Positions 1 to 6,149 of a DNA stretch of 7,420 nucleotides are shown one piece after another; the first letter of the stretch is position 1, and each line of letters opens with the position of its first letter. Source of the stretch: Litorimonas sp964435725 (GTDB taxonomy: Bacteria; Pseudomonadota; Alphaproteobacteria; Caulobacterales; Maricaulaceae); NCBI GenBank assembly GCA_964435725.1, contig CAYTAJ010000100.1, positions 1-7,420 of the forward strand, read 5' to 3'. The notes beneath the pieces were generated by a model. That model saw only the letters and a program-made list of their open reading frames with translations. It ran no database searches and was not told where the DNA came from. The position numbers were made by a program, and so were the translations under genes.

Positions 1-738
1 CAGCTCCAAAGAGAGGTGAGGCAGATTGCCATCGCGGCGTCTCAGATAAGGCGGTATGAATTAAAGCTCGATATGCTCCGTCATCCTGAGTGGCGCTTGA
101 AAGTTATCAAAGATTTAGGTGGGGTGGATAAGCTTATCTGCCTTTGGAAGAGGCTGTCTGAACCGCGCGAAACCTTTAAGCGTCAGACCATAAAACTCAC
201 CTATGAAGAGAAACGATACAGAGAGCATATCCAACGTATCGCCAAAGTCCACGCCCATCCGAATATCTATCGCGACCCGTTTCGTGTAGATCAAGACGGA
301 GAGTTCCGCCTGCCGCCTATGCCGAGGCGGGCGTCAGGAAAACCAAAGAGCAAGCCGTCTCCCTATAATTATGACGCGCGACCTGTCGTCGACTTCAAAG
401 GTCTCAAGCAACCTATCATGGTGTGGCCGGATGAGCTCTTTGTTTTCATAAATTGGGAAGAGCGGCCGAGAGAGGTAAAAACCACAAAGAGACGGTTTGC
501 CTTCGTGGATAAATGGCTCGCCGCTATTCTTGCGGATACGGCGCAGGGTTTACCGGCGCAGCCACGGATTAAGACCAAAACGGCGAGGGCTCCACCTTGT
601 GTGCATTGGTTTAAGGGAAGCACCACCTGTCGACCTCGGCAGGTGGGTAGGGGGGCTGGAATGGCATTATATGGAACCTACATCCTTACTAACTTTTGCT
701 TCGCAAAAGCGTCGCTCGCCATACTAATAGATAACTAG
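1..738 (+). CDS. Hypothetical protein, 5' end probably outside the window, C-terminal tail of doubtful origin
   Basis: I do not recognise this protein. The frame is open from base 1, so the gene probably starts upstream. Inside the window the first possible starts are GTG at 16, which has a purine-rich stretch directly against it and no proper spacing, and ATG at 73. From about base 40 to 570 it reads as a real soluble protein: charged, rich in Arg/Lys and Trp, with phrases such as RHPEWRLKVIKDLGG and VWPDELFVFINWEERP and mixed codon use like the neighbouring genes. No signal peptide or membrane segment is visible. From about base 585 the character changes. The last 45 or so codons run through hairpins (623-646, 693-709) and give an atypical peptide (CVHWFKGSTTC...FCFAKASLAILIDN) before TAG at 736. 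I infer that the original stop was lost or overrun by repeat DNA. A second palindrome (309-338) lies in frame near residue 100. The gene itself is fairly likely; its exact ends are uncertain. Confidence 0.6.
   Translation, partial: QLQREVRQIAIAASQIRRYELKLDMLRHPEWRLKVIKDLGGVDKLICLWKRLSEPRETFKRQTIKLTYEEKRYREHIQRIAKVHAHPNIYRDPFRVDQDGEFRLPPMPRRASGKPKSKPSPYNYDARPVVDFKGLKQPIMVWPDELFVFINWEERPREVKTTKRRFAFVDKWLAAILADTAQGLPAQPRIKTKTARAPPCVHWFKGSTTCRPRQVGRGAGMALYGTYILTNFCFAKASLAILIDN
309..338. repeat. In-frame palindrome inside the hypothetical gene
   Basis: CCGCCT (313-318) and AGGCGG (325-330) form a perfect stem with a 6-nt loop. The flanking CCTG (309-312) and CAGG (335-338) extend it across a 4-nt bulge. 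It spans 30 nt (10 codons), does not break the frame and encodes a Pro/Arg-rich segment (LPPMPRRASG). It shares the 8-mer TGCCGAGG (320-327) with the reverse strand of the palindrome at 623-646. It may be a small palindromic element inserted in a gene, as with Rickettsia palindromic elements, or simply a GC-rich codon coincidence. Confidence 0.4.
623..646. repeat. Strong hairpin at the 3' end of the first ORF (REP-like candidate)
   Basis: CCACCTG (623-629) pairs perfectly with CAGGTGG (640-646). A G-T pair (630/639) and further C-G and G-C pairs extend the stem inward, so the structure is nearly a full palindrome. No T-run follows (GTAGGGGGG comes next), so it is not a typical Rho-independent terminator. 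Its core CCTCGGCA (634-641) is the reverse complement of TGCCGAGG in the palindrome at 309-338. This suggests an intergenic palindromic repeat family, which cannot be confirmed without the genome. Confidence 0.45.
693..709. repeat. Perfect 7-bp hairpin with 3-nt loop
   Basis: CTTTTGC (693-699), loop TTC, GCAAAAG (703-709). It lies in the doubtful tail of the first ORF. The sequence after it (CGTCGCTCGCC) has no T-tract, so an intrinsic terminator is unlikely on the + strand. On the reverse strand it is followed by a T-poor sequence as well. It fits a small dispersed palindrome, or a stem protecting the 3' end of the upstream transcript. Confidence 0.4.
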
Positions 739-766
739 GAGTGAAAGTTTTCAAAATTACTATTAG
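724..766. repeat. Inverted repeat flanking the first ORF's stop
   Basis: CTAATAG (724-730) and CTATTAG (760-766) are perfect 7-bp inverted copies separated by 29 bp that contain the TAG stop at 736-738. It is AT-rich and of unknown role. It could be the border of a small inserted element, but no target-site duplication is evident. Confidence 0.25.
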
Positions 767-855
767 GAACTCGCATTCTCACTTCGAGTATTTCAAAGAA
801 ATGCGGGACTCGCTGCGCTCGCTTCGTTCGAATGTAAAATACCCCTTGCATTATT

Positions 856-884
856 TTGAAACCCTTGTATTTCGCGCCTTTAAA
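856..884 (+). promoter_or_regulatory. Candidate sigma-70-type promoter for rpsD
   Basis: TTGAAA (856-861, five of six matches to TTGACA) and TTTAAA (879-884, four of six to TATAAT) are separated by an ideal 17 bp. A second reading is CTTGCA (845-850) with TATTTC (868-873). Transcription would start near 891, giving a leader of about 80 nt that contains the hairpin at 919-937. The call is by motif only. Confidence 0.35.
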
Positions 885-918
885 TTACGGGTTGGTGTGG
901 TGCCGCCGTTGAAATCGC

Positions 919-937
919 TGTTCGAATAGGTCGAACA
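919..937 (+). promoter_or_regulatory. Leader hairpin just upstream of rpsD
   Basis: TGTTCGA (919-925), loop ATAGG, TCGAACA (931-937) form a perfect 7-bp stem that ends 33 nt before the rpsD start. The purine-rich ribosome-binding stretch GAAGAAAGAG (952-961) follows, 9 nt from the ATG. No T-tract follows, so it is not a terminator. S4 is known to repress translation by binding structured mRNA in several bacteria. This stem could be part of such a leader, but that role is inferred. Confidence 0.35.
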
Positions 938-970
938 AGCCGGGCCACGTCGAAGAAAGAGTATTTACGC

Positions 971-1588
971 ATGTCTAAGCGTCATTCCACGAAATATAAA
1001 ATTGATCGCCGTATGGGCGAAAATATTTGGGGTCGCCCAAAGTCACCTGTGAACAAGCGCCCTTATGGCCCGGGTCAGCACGGTCAAGGTCGTAAGTCTA
1101 AGCTCTCTGACTTTGGTACGCAGCTCCGCGCCAAGCAGAAGCTTAAAGGCTATTACGGCAATATCACAGAGAAGCAGTTCCGTAAGACATATGATCAAGC
1201 AACGCGCATGAAAGGCGATGCGTCTGAAAACCTCATCGGTTTGCTTGAGCGTCGTTTGGACGCCATTGTTTATCGTTCGAAATTTGTCCCGACTGTTTTT
1301 GCGGCGCGTCAATTCGTGAATCACGGTCATGTTCTTGTGAACGGCAAGAAAGTGAACATCCCATCTTACCGTTGTAATGTCGGTGATGTTATCGAAGTCC
1401 GTGAGAAGTCACGCACAATGGCATTAGTTCTTGAAGCACTTGAAAGTGCAGAACGTGAATTGCCTGATTACATTTCTTTGGATCCAAAAGCGATGCAAGC
1501 CACATTTACACGCGTGCCAAGCTTTGACGAAGTCCCATATCCTGTTGTTATGGAACCAAATTTGGTCGTGGAATTCTACTCTCGTTAA
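971..1588 (+). CDS. rpsD: 30S ribosomal protein S4
   Basis: S4 binds the 5' domain of 16S rRNA early in 30S assembly and takes part in decoding accuracy; in many bacteria it also represses translation of ribosomal protein mRNAs. The 205-residue product has the usual full length. The N-terminal part (1-93) carries SPVNKRPYGPGQHG (25-38) and lacks the zinc-binding cysteines of some S4 forms. The S4 RNA-binding domain follows (about 94-150), with RLDAIVYRSKF, ARQFVNHGHVLVNG and the VNIPSYR segment. The protein ends EFYSR, typical of alphaproteobacterial S4. The ATG at 971 matches the family N-terminus (MSKR) and has the purine-rich stretch GAAGAAAGAG 9 nt upstream. The gene stands alone on this strand rather than in the alpha ribosomal operon, which is normal for alphaproteobacteria, and is followed by a strong terminator. 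Nothing is odd in the coding sequence. Confidence 0.97.
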   Translation: MSKRHSTKYKIDRRMGENIWGRPKSPVNKRPYGPGQHGQGRKSKLSDFGTQLRAKQKLKGYYGNITEKQFRKTYDQATRMKGDASENLIGLLERRLDAIVYRSKFVPTVFAARQFVNHGHVLVNGKKVNIPSYRCNVGDVIEVREKSRTMALVLEALESAERELPDYISLDPKAMQATFTRVPSFDEVPYPVVMEPNLVVEFYSR

Positions 1589-1606
1589 GAGAGATAGCCC
1601 TTCAAG

Positions 1607-1642
1607 AAAAACCCGCTCAGCCTTTGCAGAGCGGGTTTTTTT
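1607..1642. terminator. Bidirectional Rho-independent terminator shared by rpsD and the converging operon
   Basis: ACCCGCTC (1611-1618) pairs with GAGCGGGT (1629-1636) around a 10-nt loop. The A-run on the left (1607-1611) and the T-run on the right (1636-1642) extend the stem and supply a U-tract for each strand. It lies 18 nt after the rpsD stop and 23 nt beyond the stop of the minus-strand gene ending at 1666, so it can end both converging transcripts. Confidence 0.9.
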
Positions 1643-1665
1643 ATGTCTTGAAATAGGGGATGCAA

Positions 1666-2247
1666 TCAAGCGCGGCTCCAAATAACTCGAAATTCATCAT
1701 CGCCGCTTTGACGAATAATTCTTTCGTCAAACATGTAGAAACCTTTGCCTTGAAATTTAAATTGTTGCGTTCCGGTCCTGTCATTTTGGATGAGTACAAT
1801 TTTCTCGCCCACATTATCGCACTTAAAGACTTCGACGATAACAACAGGTTTGCAGCGGCGAATGCTCAGTTCTATGTCCATGCCCAGCGGCAAATCATAA
1901 CTGGCTTGAATAGATTGACCCTCGCGTAAGTAAGTCCGCTTCAAGCTAAACGCATCGACATAAGCGCTTAAGATGAAGTTATTTTTTTGTGCTTCTACTG
2001 ATGAAACCGATTGGGTTGCATTTGTCACACCAATGATTTTCTTGGGGTTAAAGAATGCAGGAATATAGTGGAGGCTTACATAGCACATGGCTCCGCCCAG
2101 AATGAGCGAGAAGGCTGTACCAAATGTACGACCCAAACCCATTGACTTCTTTTCTAAGCCTTTGCCGGGCTTATCAATATAGTCAGCGTGAAATCCGCCT
2201 ATAGATTTCTTCTTGTTTCTTTTATGAGCAATTGAAAAACGTGCCAT
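1666..2247 (-). CDS. Uncharacterised single-pass membrane protein with a probable periplasmic beta-rich domain
   Basis: I do not recognise the family. The 193-residue protein starts with a basic segment (HKRNKKK at 8-14, then a Lys/Gly-rich stretch to about 40), followed by one clear hydrophobic span (about 41-62, TFGTAFSLILGGAMCYVSLHYI). The positive N-terminus predicts an N-in topology with residues 63-193 outside. That outer part alternates hydrophobic and polar residues as in a beta-sandwich (YDLPLGMDIELSIRR, KPVVIVEVFKCDN). It carries two cysteines 11 residues apart (C132, C143) that could form a disulfide. The ATG at 2247 is preceded by GGGGCG a few bases upstream, a weak ribosome site. 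The gene lies 103 nt after grxD on the same strand, and a CtrA-type motif sits in that gap, so it may be read both from the operon and from its own promoter. A direct role in Fe-S or purine metabolism is not suggested by the sequence. Confidence 0.85.
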   Translation of the reverse strand: MARFSIAHKRNKKKSIGGFHADYIDKPGKGLEKKSMGLGRTFGTAFSLILGGAMCYVSLHYIPAFFNPKKIIGVTNATQSVSSVEAQKNNFILSAYVDAFSLKRTYLREGQSIQASYDLPLGMDIELSIRRCKPVVIVEVFKCDNVGEKIVLIQNDRTGTQQFKFQGKGFYMFDERIIRQSGDDEFRVIWSRA

Positions 2248-2320
2248 TTAACGCCCCAACTTTAGTTAAACCTTCTCCCCAAAGCCTTCTGTAGATTAAC
2301 AAAGAGGCGTTTAGACAGGT

Positions 2321-2335
2321 TTAAGAGGGCGTTAA
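2321..2335 (-). promoter_or_regulatory. Perfect CtrA-type motif TTAA-N7-TTAA
   Basis: On the minus strand it reads TTAACGCCCTCTTAA, an exact match to the full CtrA box TTAA-N7-TTAA known from Caulobacter and relatives. It lies in the 103-bp gap between grxD and the membrane protein gene, 74 bp upstream of that gene's ATG, a normal distance for a regulator overlapping a promoter. The motif is symmetric, so strand is assigned from the downstream gene. By base composition such a match would occur by chance about once per tens of kilobases, so the intergenic position adds weight, but binding is unproven. Confidence 0.45.
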
Positions 2336-2350
2336 TTGGATATTAGCTAT

Positions 2351-2677
2351 CTAGGCTGTTGTTTCGACGCCTTTTTCCGTCAAAAGCGTCCGTAATTCGC
2401 CACTTTCAAACATTTCTCGGACGATGTCACAACCGCCGATAAATTCACCTTTGACGAAAACCTGTGGAATTGTTGGCCAATTATTATAGTCTTTAATGCC
2501 TTGGCGAATATCCATATCTTCAAGAACATTGACACTAGCATAGTTCACACCGAGATAGTCAAATACCTGAACAACTGTGGAAGAAAACCCACATTGTGGA
2601 AAGACGGGTGTGCCTTTCATGTAAAGAACTACGTCATTCTCAGACACAGTTTTAGAAATGCGTTCTTTTACGTCCAT
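2351..2677 (-). CDS. grxD: Monothiol glutaredoxin of the Grx4 (CGFS) type
   Basis: This cytoplasmic protein binds a bridging [2Fe-2S] cluster with glutathione, as a homodimer or as a heterodimer with BolA-family proteins, and passes clusters to target proteins. The 108-residue length is standard for the single-domain form. Visible hallmarks are the active-site CGFS at 29-32 after KGTPVFPQ, the conserved WPTIPQVF (67-74) and the GGCD glutathione-binding turn (81-84). K21 before GTP is also conserved. The ATG at 2677 matches the family start; the upstream purine stretch AAGAAAGA is a weak ribosome site. It follows bolA by 93 nt, a gap that contains a poor promoter-like pair (TTGAAA at 2736-2731, TAAATC at 2714-2709, minus strand) and an imperfect hairpin (2698-2720), so partly separate expression is possible. 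Its adjacency to bolA matches the known physical partnership. Confidence 0.96.
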   Translation of the reverse strand: MDVKERISKTVSENDVVLYMKGTPVFPQCGFSSTVVQVFDYLGVNYASVNVLEDMDIRQGIKDYNNWPTIPQVFVKGEFIGGCDIVREMFESGELRTLLTEKGVETTA

Positions 2678-2770
2678 CTTATGGGTCTTTCTTATTTCTG
2701 ATACCTAGGATTTAGGTCAGATATGTTACGTTTCAAGGGGATGAATGGCTTGCCGTGATATTCTTACTTA

Positions 2771-3010
2771 TCAAGGTGCACGTGTTTCCAAAGCAAGCGC
2801 ATGTAATTCACCATCTGCACCGTCCATTTTGCCTTTGAGAGCCGCATAGACGAGCTGATGTTGGCGAACGCGGTTTAATCCCGCAAACGCAGAGCTAATA
2901 ATGACAGCTTTCCAGTGATTATTATCGCCGGCCAAATCAATCATTTCTACCTCTGCATCGGGCAGGGCGTCTTTGATCATTGCAGCAATGTCTTCGCCTC
3001 TCATGGCCAT
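2771..3010 (-). CDS. bolA: BolA-family protein (IbaG/BolA2-like)
   Basis: BolA proteins are small cytoplasmic partners of CGFS glutaredoxins; the heterodimer holds a [2Fe-2S] cluster and acts in cluster delivery or iron sensing, and some members also affect transcription and cell morphology. The 79-residue product is the usual size. It shows the alpha-beta core with GDNNHWKAVIISSAF (28-42), followed by the RVRQHQLVYAAL helix (47-58). H51 is the conserved BolA histidine, and H32 falls at the variable [H/C] loop where a second cluster ligand sits, so both presumed ligands are present. The length and helix sequence resemble the shorter IbaG/BolA2 group more than E. coli BolA. Two in-frame ATGs exist (3010 and 3004). 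The first is preferred because AGAG (3021-3018) lies 7 nt upstream, directly after the purL stop, so translation is probably coupled to purL. Confidence 0.93.
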   Translation of the reverse strand: MAMRGEDIAAMIKDALPDAEVEMIDLAGDNNHWKAVIISSAFAGLNRVRQHQLVYAALKGKMDGADGELHALALETRAP

Positions 3011-3021
3011 AAAAGCGCTCT

Positions 3022-5232
3022 CTAGTCCGTTTTATTCATTAAGTTGGGCAACCATTCTTCGTTTTTCTGACGCAATCCATCCAAAGAGACATCAAACGCG
3101 CCATCAGCCTTAATGCGGTCACCACCAACCTTACCGACGATTTGCGCGGCAATACCTTTCGCATGTGCCGTAGACACCACGGGATTAACTGAGTTCGTCT
3201 CAACAGCAATGAGATAACGGCCTTGGTCTTCACCAAATAACCAGCCATGCTTGGTACCAGCGGTCGGCGCCGCCAAATGGACACCGATATTTGAGGCAAA
3301 CGCCATTTCACAAGCCGTTACCGCGAGGCCACCATCAGAACAATCGTGAACGGCATTCACACGTCGATTCCGGATGAGTTTGCGAATGTAATCCCCATTG
3401 AGCTTTTCTTTTTCCAGATCAACAGGAGGAGGGGCCCCATCTTCACGCGATAAGATCGAGCTAAGGTAAATAGACGCGCCTAACCAACCTGTGGTTTCTC
3501 CAATTAAAATGAGCGTATCGCCTTCTTTGGCGCCTTTAAGCGTCGAAAAGAAATCTAGGTTAGGGATAAGGCCGACACCGCCAACCGCTGGCGTAGGTGG
3601 GATAGCTTCACCATTCGTTTCGTTGTAGAGGGACACGTTGCCAGATACCACTGGATAGTCAAAGGCATGACAGGCTTCATTCATGCCTTCAATAGCCCCA
3701 ACAAATTGCCCCATGATTTCGGGGCGTTCAGGATTACCAAAGTTCAGACAGTCCGTAATCGCAATAGGGTCAGCCCCAACGCAGCTCAGATTGCGCCATG
3801 TTTCGGCGACGGCTTGTTTCCCGCCTTCATAAGGGTCGGCATAGACGTAACGTGGGGTGCAATCCGTCGTAATGGCCACAGCCTTATTTTTACCGTGAAT
3901 ACGGACGATGGCGGCATCGCCACCGGATTGACTACTATCAATCGTATCTGTCATCACATGACGATCATACTGTTCCCAAATCCACCGCTTAGACGCAATA
4001 TCAGGGTGCTGCATGACACGCACAATTGCATCATTGTAATCCTGTGTTTCGTGTACCTCTTCCGCTTTTAATACGGGGCGTTTCTCAGTCGGTACATGGG
4101 GCCGGTCATAGTTGGGTGCATCATCGGCGAGGGGGGCGATTGGAATATCACAAACTTTTTTACGATTATGCTTGAGAACGAGGCGACCAGTGTCCGTCGT
4201 CTTGCCAATCATGGCAACATCGAGTTCCCACTTTTCAAAAATCTCATAGGCGAGTTTTTCTTTACCCGGTTGAATCACCATCAACATGCGCTCTTGTGAT
4301 TCTGAGAGCATCATTTCATAGGCTGTCATTCCTTCTTCGCGTTGAGGAACTTTATCCAAATTCAATTGAATGCCAACACCGCCTTTATCGGCCATCTCAA
4401 TTGATGAAGACGTAAGACCAGCAGCGCCCATATCTTGGATAGCGATAATGGCATCAGTCGCCATAAGCTCAAGACAGGCTTCAATCAGGAGTTTCTCCGT
4501 AAAGGGATCGCCGACTTGAACCGTCGGACGCTTTTCATCTGAGTCATCGTCAAACTCAGCGGACGCCATTGTCGCGCCGTGAATGCCGTCACGCCCTGTT
4601 TTTGAGCCGACATAAAAGATGGGATTGCCGACACCTTTGGCGGCGGAATAAAACACGTTGTCTGCATCAGCGAGGCCAACGCACATGGCATTTACAAGGA
4701 TATTCCCATTGTACCCTTTGTGGAAGTTCGTTTCGCCACCAACCGTCGGCACCCCAACACAATTACCATATCCACCAATGCCGGCGACAACGCCGTTTAC
4801 GAGTGTGCGCGTTTTAGGGTGATTAGGTTCGCCAAAACGCAGCGCATTCATCAGCGCAATGGGTCGTGCGCCCATTGTGAAAACATCACGCATAATACCG
4901 CCGACACCCGTCGCCGCACCTTGATATGGCTCGATATAGGACGGGTGGTTATGGCTTTCCATTTTAAAGATAATCGCGTCGCCATCATCAATATCAATGA
5001 CGCCTGCATTTTCACCTGGGCCTTGAATAACCCGGTCACTTTTTGTCAGGAATTTACCCAAATGACGACGGGATGATTTGTAAGAACAATGTTCTGACCA
5101 CATGACAGAAAAAATGCCGAGTTCAGTCAGATTAGGTTCGCGCCCTAAGCGATCGAGAATGATATCATATTCGGACTCTGACAGTCCGTGTTCTGCCACG
5201 ATCTCTGGCGTGATTTCAGATTGTTTTGCCAT
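3022..5232 (-). CDS. purL: Phosphoribosylformylglycinamidine synthase subunit PurL
   Basis: PurL is the ATP-dependent synthetase subunit that converts FGAR to FGAM using ammonia supplied by PurQ, with PurS as bridging subunit (fourth step of de novo purine synthesis, cytoplasm). At 736 residues it is the small PurL form, which requires separate PurQ and PurS, both encoded just upstream. Visible features in order are MWSEHCSYK (44-52, containing the catalytic His48), GPGENAG (71-77), the ATP/metal region MESHNHPS (91-98), GAATGVGGIMRD (105-116), VGDPFTEK (240-247), IQDMGAAGLTSSSIEMA (265-281), and in the second half SGGDAAIVR (436-444), DCLNFGNPERPE (494-505), SGNVSLYNET (530-539), HDCSDGGLAV (629-638) and FGEDQGRY (666-673). 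No key motif is missing. Its ATG overlaps the purQ stop by one base (TAATG), a classical coupling arrangement that favours matched amounts. Confidence 0.98.
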   Translation of the reverse strand: MAKQSEITPEIVAEHGLSESEYDIILDRLGREPNLTELGIFSVMWSEHCSYKSSRRHLGKFLTKSDRVIQGPGENAGVIDIDDGDAIIFKMESHNHPSYIEPYQGAATGVGGIMRDVFTMGARPIALMNALRFGEPNHPKTRTLVNGVVAGIGGYGNCVGVPTVGGETNFHKGYNGNILVNAMCVGLADADNVFYSAAKGVGNPIFYVGSKTGRDGIHGATMASAEFDDDSDEKRPTVQVGDPFTEKLLIEACLELMATDAIIAIQDMGAAGLTSSSIEMADKGGVGIQLNLDKVPQREEGMTAYEMMLSESQERMLMVIQPGKEKLAYEIFEKWELDVAMIGKTTDTGRLVLKHNRKKVCDIPIAPLADDAPNYDRPHVPTEKRPVLKAEEVHETQDYNDAIVRVMQHPDIASKRWIWEQYDRHVMTDTIDSSQSGGDAAIVRIHGKNKAVAITTDCTPRYVYADPYEGGKQAVAETWRNLSCVGADPIAITDCLNFGNPERPEIMGQFVGAIEGMNEACHAFDYPVVSGNVSLYNETNGEAIPPTPAVGGVGLIPNLDFFSTLKGAKEGDTLILIGETTGWLGASIYLSSILSREDGAPPPVDLEKEKLNGDYIRKLIRNRRVNAVHDCSDGGLAVTACEMAFASNIGVHLAAPTAGTKHGWLFGEDQGRYLIAVETNSVNPVVSTAHAKGIAAQIVGKVGGDRIKADGAFDVSLDGLRQKNEEWLPNLMNKTD

Positions 5233-5894
5233 TAGATTGACTCGATAATGGATTTGAAAAGATCCAAGCCATCTGTTCCGCCATGTAGCGGATCAACAGC
5301 CCGTTCAGGGTGAGGCATCATGCCGAACACGTTTCCCGCTTCATTGACGATTCCGGCAATGTCACGGGCAGAGCCGTTCGGATTGTCCGCATAACGAAAA
5401 ACAATACGGCCTTCTTTTTCCAGCTTATTTAGCGTTTCGTCATCCGCGTTATAATTCCCGTCATGATGGGCAACAGGATAGACAACCGTGTCTTTAACCC
5501 CATAGCATGATGTGAAGCGCGTATTGGCGTTATTGATAACCAAACGTTCCGGGCGGCATACAAATTTAAGGCCCTTATTGCGCATCAAAGCGCCCGGAAG
5601 CATGCCAGCTTCGGTCAGTACCTGAAAACCGTTGCAGAACCCTGCCACGGCTAAACCTTTTGCTGCTTTGGCTTTAAGGTCAGAGACAATCGGTGAACGG
5701 GCGGCGATGGCGCCGGACCGTAGATAATCCCCATAGGAAAACCCGCCCGGTATGACCGCAAATTTGACGTCTTCGGGAATTTCAGTTTCCCGATGCCAAA
5801 TCATTTTGGGGACTTTCCCCGTGACCTTTTCAAGAGCAACGGCCGCGTCGCGGTCGCAATTCGAGGCCGGAAAGACAATAACGGCTGTTTGCAT
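5232..5894 (-). CDS. purQ: FGAM synthase glutaminase subunit PurQ
   Basis: PurQ hydrolyses glutamine and passes the ammonia to PurL. The 220-residue protein is a complete class I glutamine amidotransferase. Visible elements are FPASNCDRDA (8-17) at the start, the oxyanion-region PGGFSYGDYLRSGAI (49-63), the nucleophile elbow AGFCNGFQ (84-91) with Cys87, and the catalytic MPHPERA (193-199) with His195 and Glu197. The triad is intact. It begins only 4 nt after the purS stop and its TAA overlaps the purL ATG, so the three subunits are set up for coupled translation in the order S-Q-L. The start MQTAVIVFPASN fits the family. Confidence 0.98.
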   Translation of the reverse strand: MQTAVIVFPASNCDRDAAVALEKVTGKVPKMIWHRETEIPEDVKFAVIPGGFSYGDYLRSGAIAARSPIVSDLKAKAAKGLAVAGFCNGFQVLTEAGMLPGALMRNKGLKFVCRPERLVINNANTRFTSCYGVKDTVVYPVAHHDGNYNADDETLNKLEKEGRIVFRYADNPNGSARDIAGIVNEAGNVFGMMPHPERAVDPLHGGTDGLDLFKSIIESI

Positions 5895-5898
5895 GGGC

Positions 5899-6141
5899 TT
5901 AGTCTCTCAGCTCAATGCGGTAACTTTCGATGACCGTGTTTGCGAGAAGCTTTTCACACATCTCTTCGACGCGGGCCTTTGCGACTGTTTTGTCTTCTGA
6001 CGTTAAATCAAGTTCAATCACTTTGCCTTGGAAAGCATTATTGACCTCATCAAAGCCAAGGTCGTTCAATGAACGCGCAATCGCGCGACCTTGAGGGTCC
6101 AGCACACCGGGCTTGAGGCCGATATATACGAGGGCTTTCAT
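5899..6141 (-). CDS. purS: FGAM synthase bridging subunit PurS
   Basis: PurS is a small protein that dimerises and links PurQ to PurL in the three-part FGAM synthase of alphaproteobacteria, Gram-positives and archaea. The 80-residue length is typical. It shows the family signature KPGVLDPQGRAI (10-21), the following LNDLGFDEV (25-33), a GKVIELDL strand (39-46) and a C-terminal helix-strand ending ESYRIELRD. A ribosome site AGGA overlaps the purC stop (TAGGAC) and sits about 7 nt before the ATG. The gap to purC is 8 nt and to purQ 4 nt, so it is part of the same transcript. Confidence 0.97.
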   Translation of the reverse strand: MKALVYIGLKPGVLDPQGRAIARSLNDLGFDEVNNAFQGKVIELDLTSEDKTVAKARVEEMCEKLLANTVIESYRIELRD

Positions 6142-6149
6142 AATCAGTC

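Larger units (their letters stand above)
739..970. other. Gene-free, repeat-rich region upstream of rpsD
   Basis: No convincing gene is present here. The 62-codon frame starting with GTG at 741 has AGGA directly abutting the start with no spacing, and its peptide (DSLRSLRSN) comes from an imperfect tandem duplication, CTCGCTGCG (809-817) followed by CTCGCTTCG (818-826). Other small dyads include ACTCG (770-774)/CGAGT (785-789) and GTATTT (788-793)/AAATAC (837-842). The last 120 bp hold the probable rpsD promoter and leader. No tRNA or other RNA gene is seen. Confidence 0.5.

Noticed and set aside
623..646. Hairpin as an intrinsic terminator of the first gene
   Set aside because: It is followed by a G-run rather than a T-run and the reading frame continues through it.
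497..727. 76-codon + strand frame overlapping the end of the first gene
   Set aside because: It is out of frame with the longer, more protein-like frame and its sequence is Arg-rich translation of hairpin DNA; no ribosome site.
741..929. 62-codon frame starting with GTG on the + strand
   Set aside because: AGGA directly abuts the start with no spacing, the peptide arises from a tandem repeat (DSLRSLRSN), and the frame overlaps the likely rpsD promoter.
2698..2720. Imperfect hairpin between bolA and grxD as a terminator
   Set aside because: The stem is AT-rich with a 2-nt bulge and no proper U-tract on the minus strand; at most a weak structure.
3667..4071. 134-codon + strand frame inside purL
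   Set aside because: It lies wholly antisense to conserved PurL motifs; no family resemblance.
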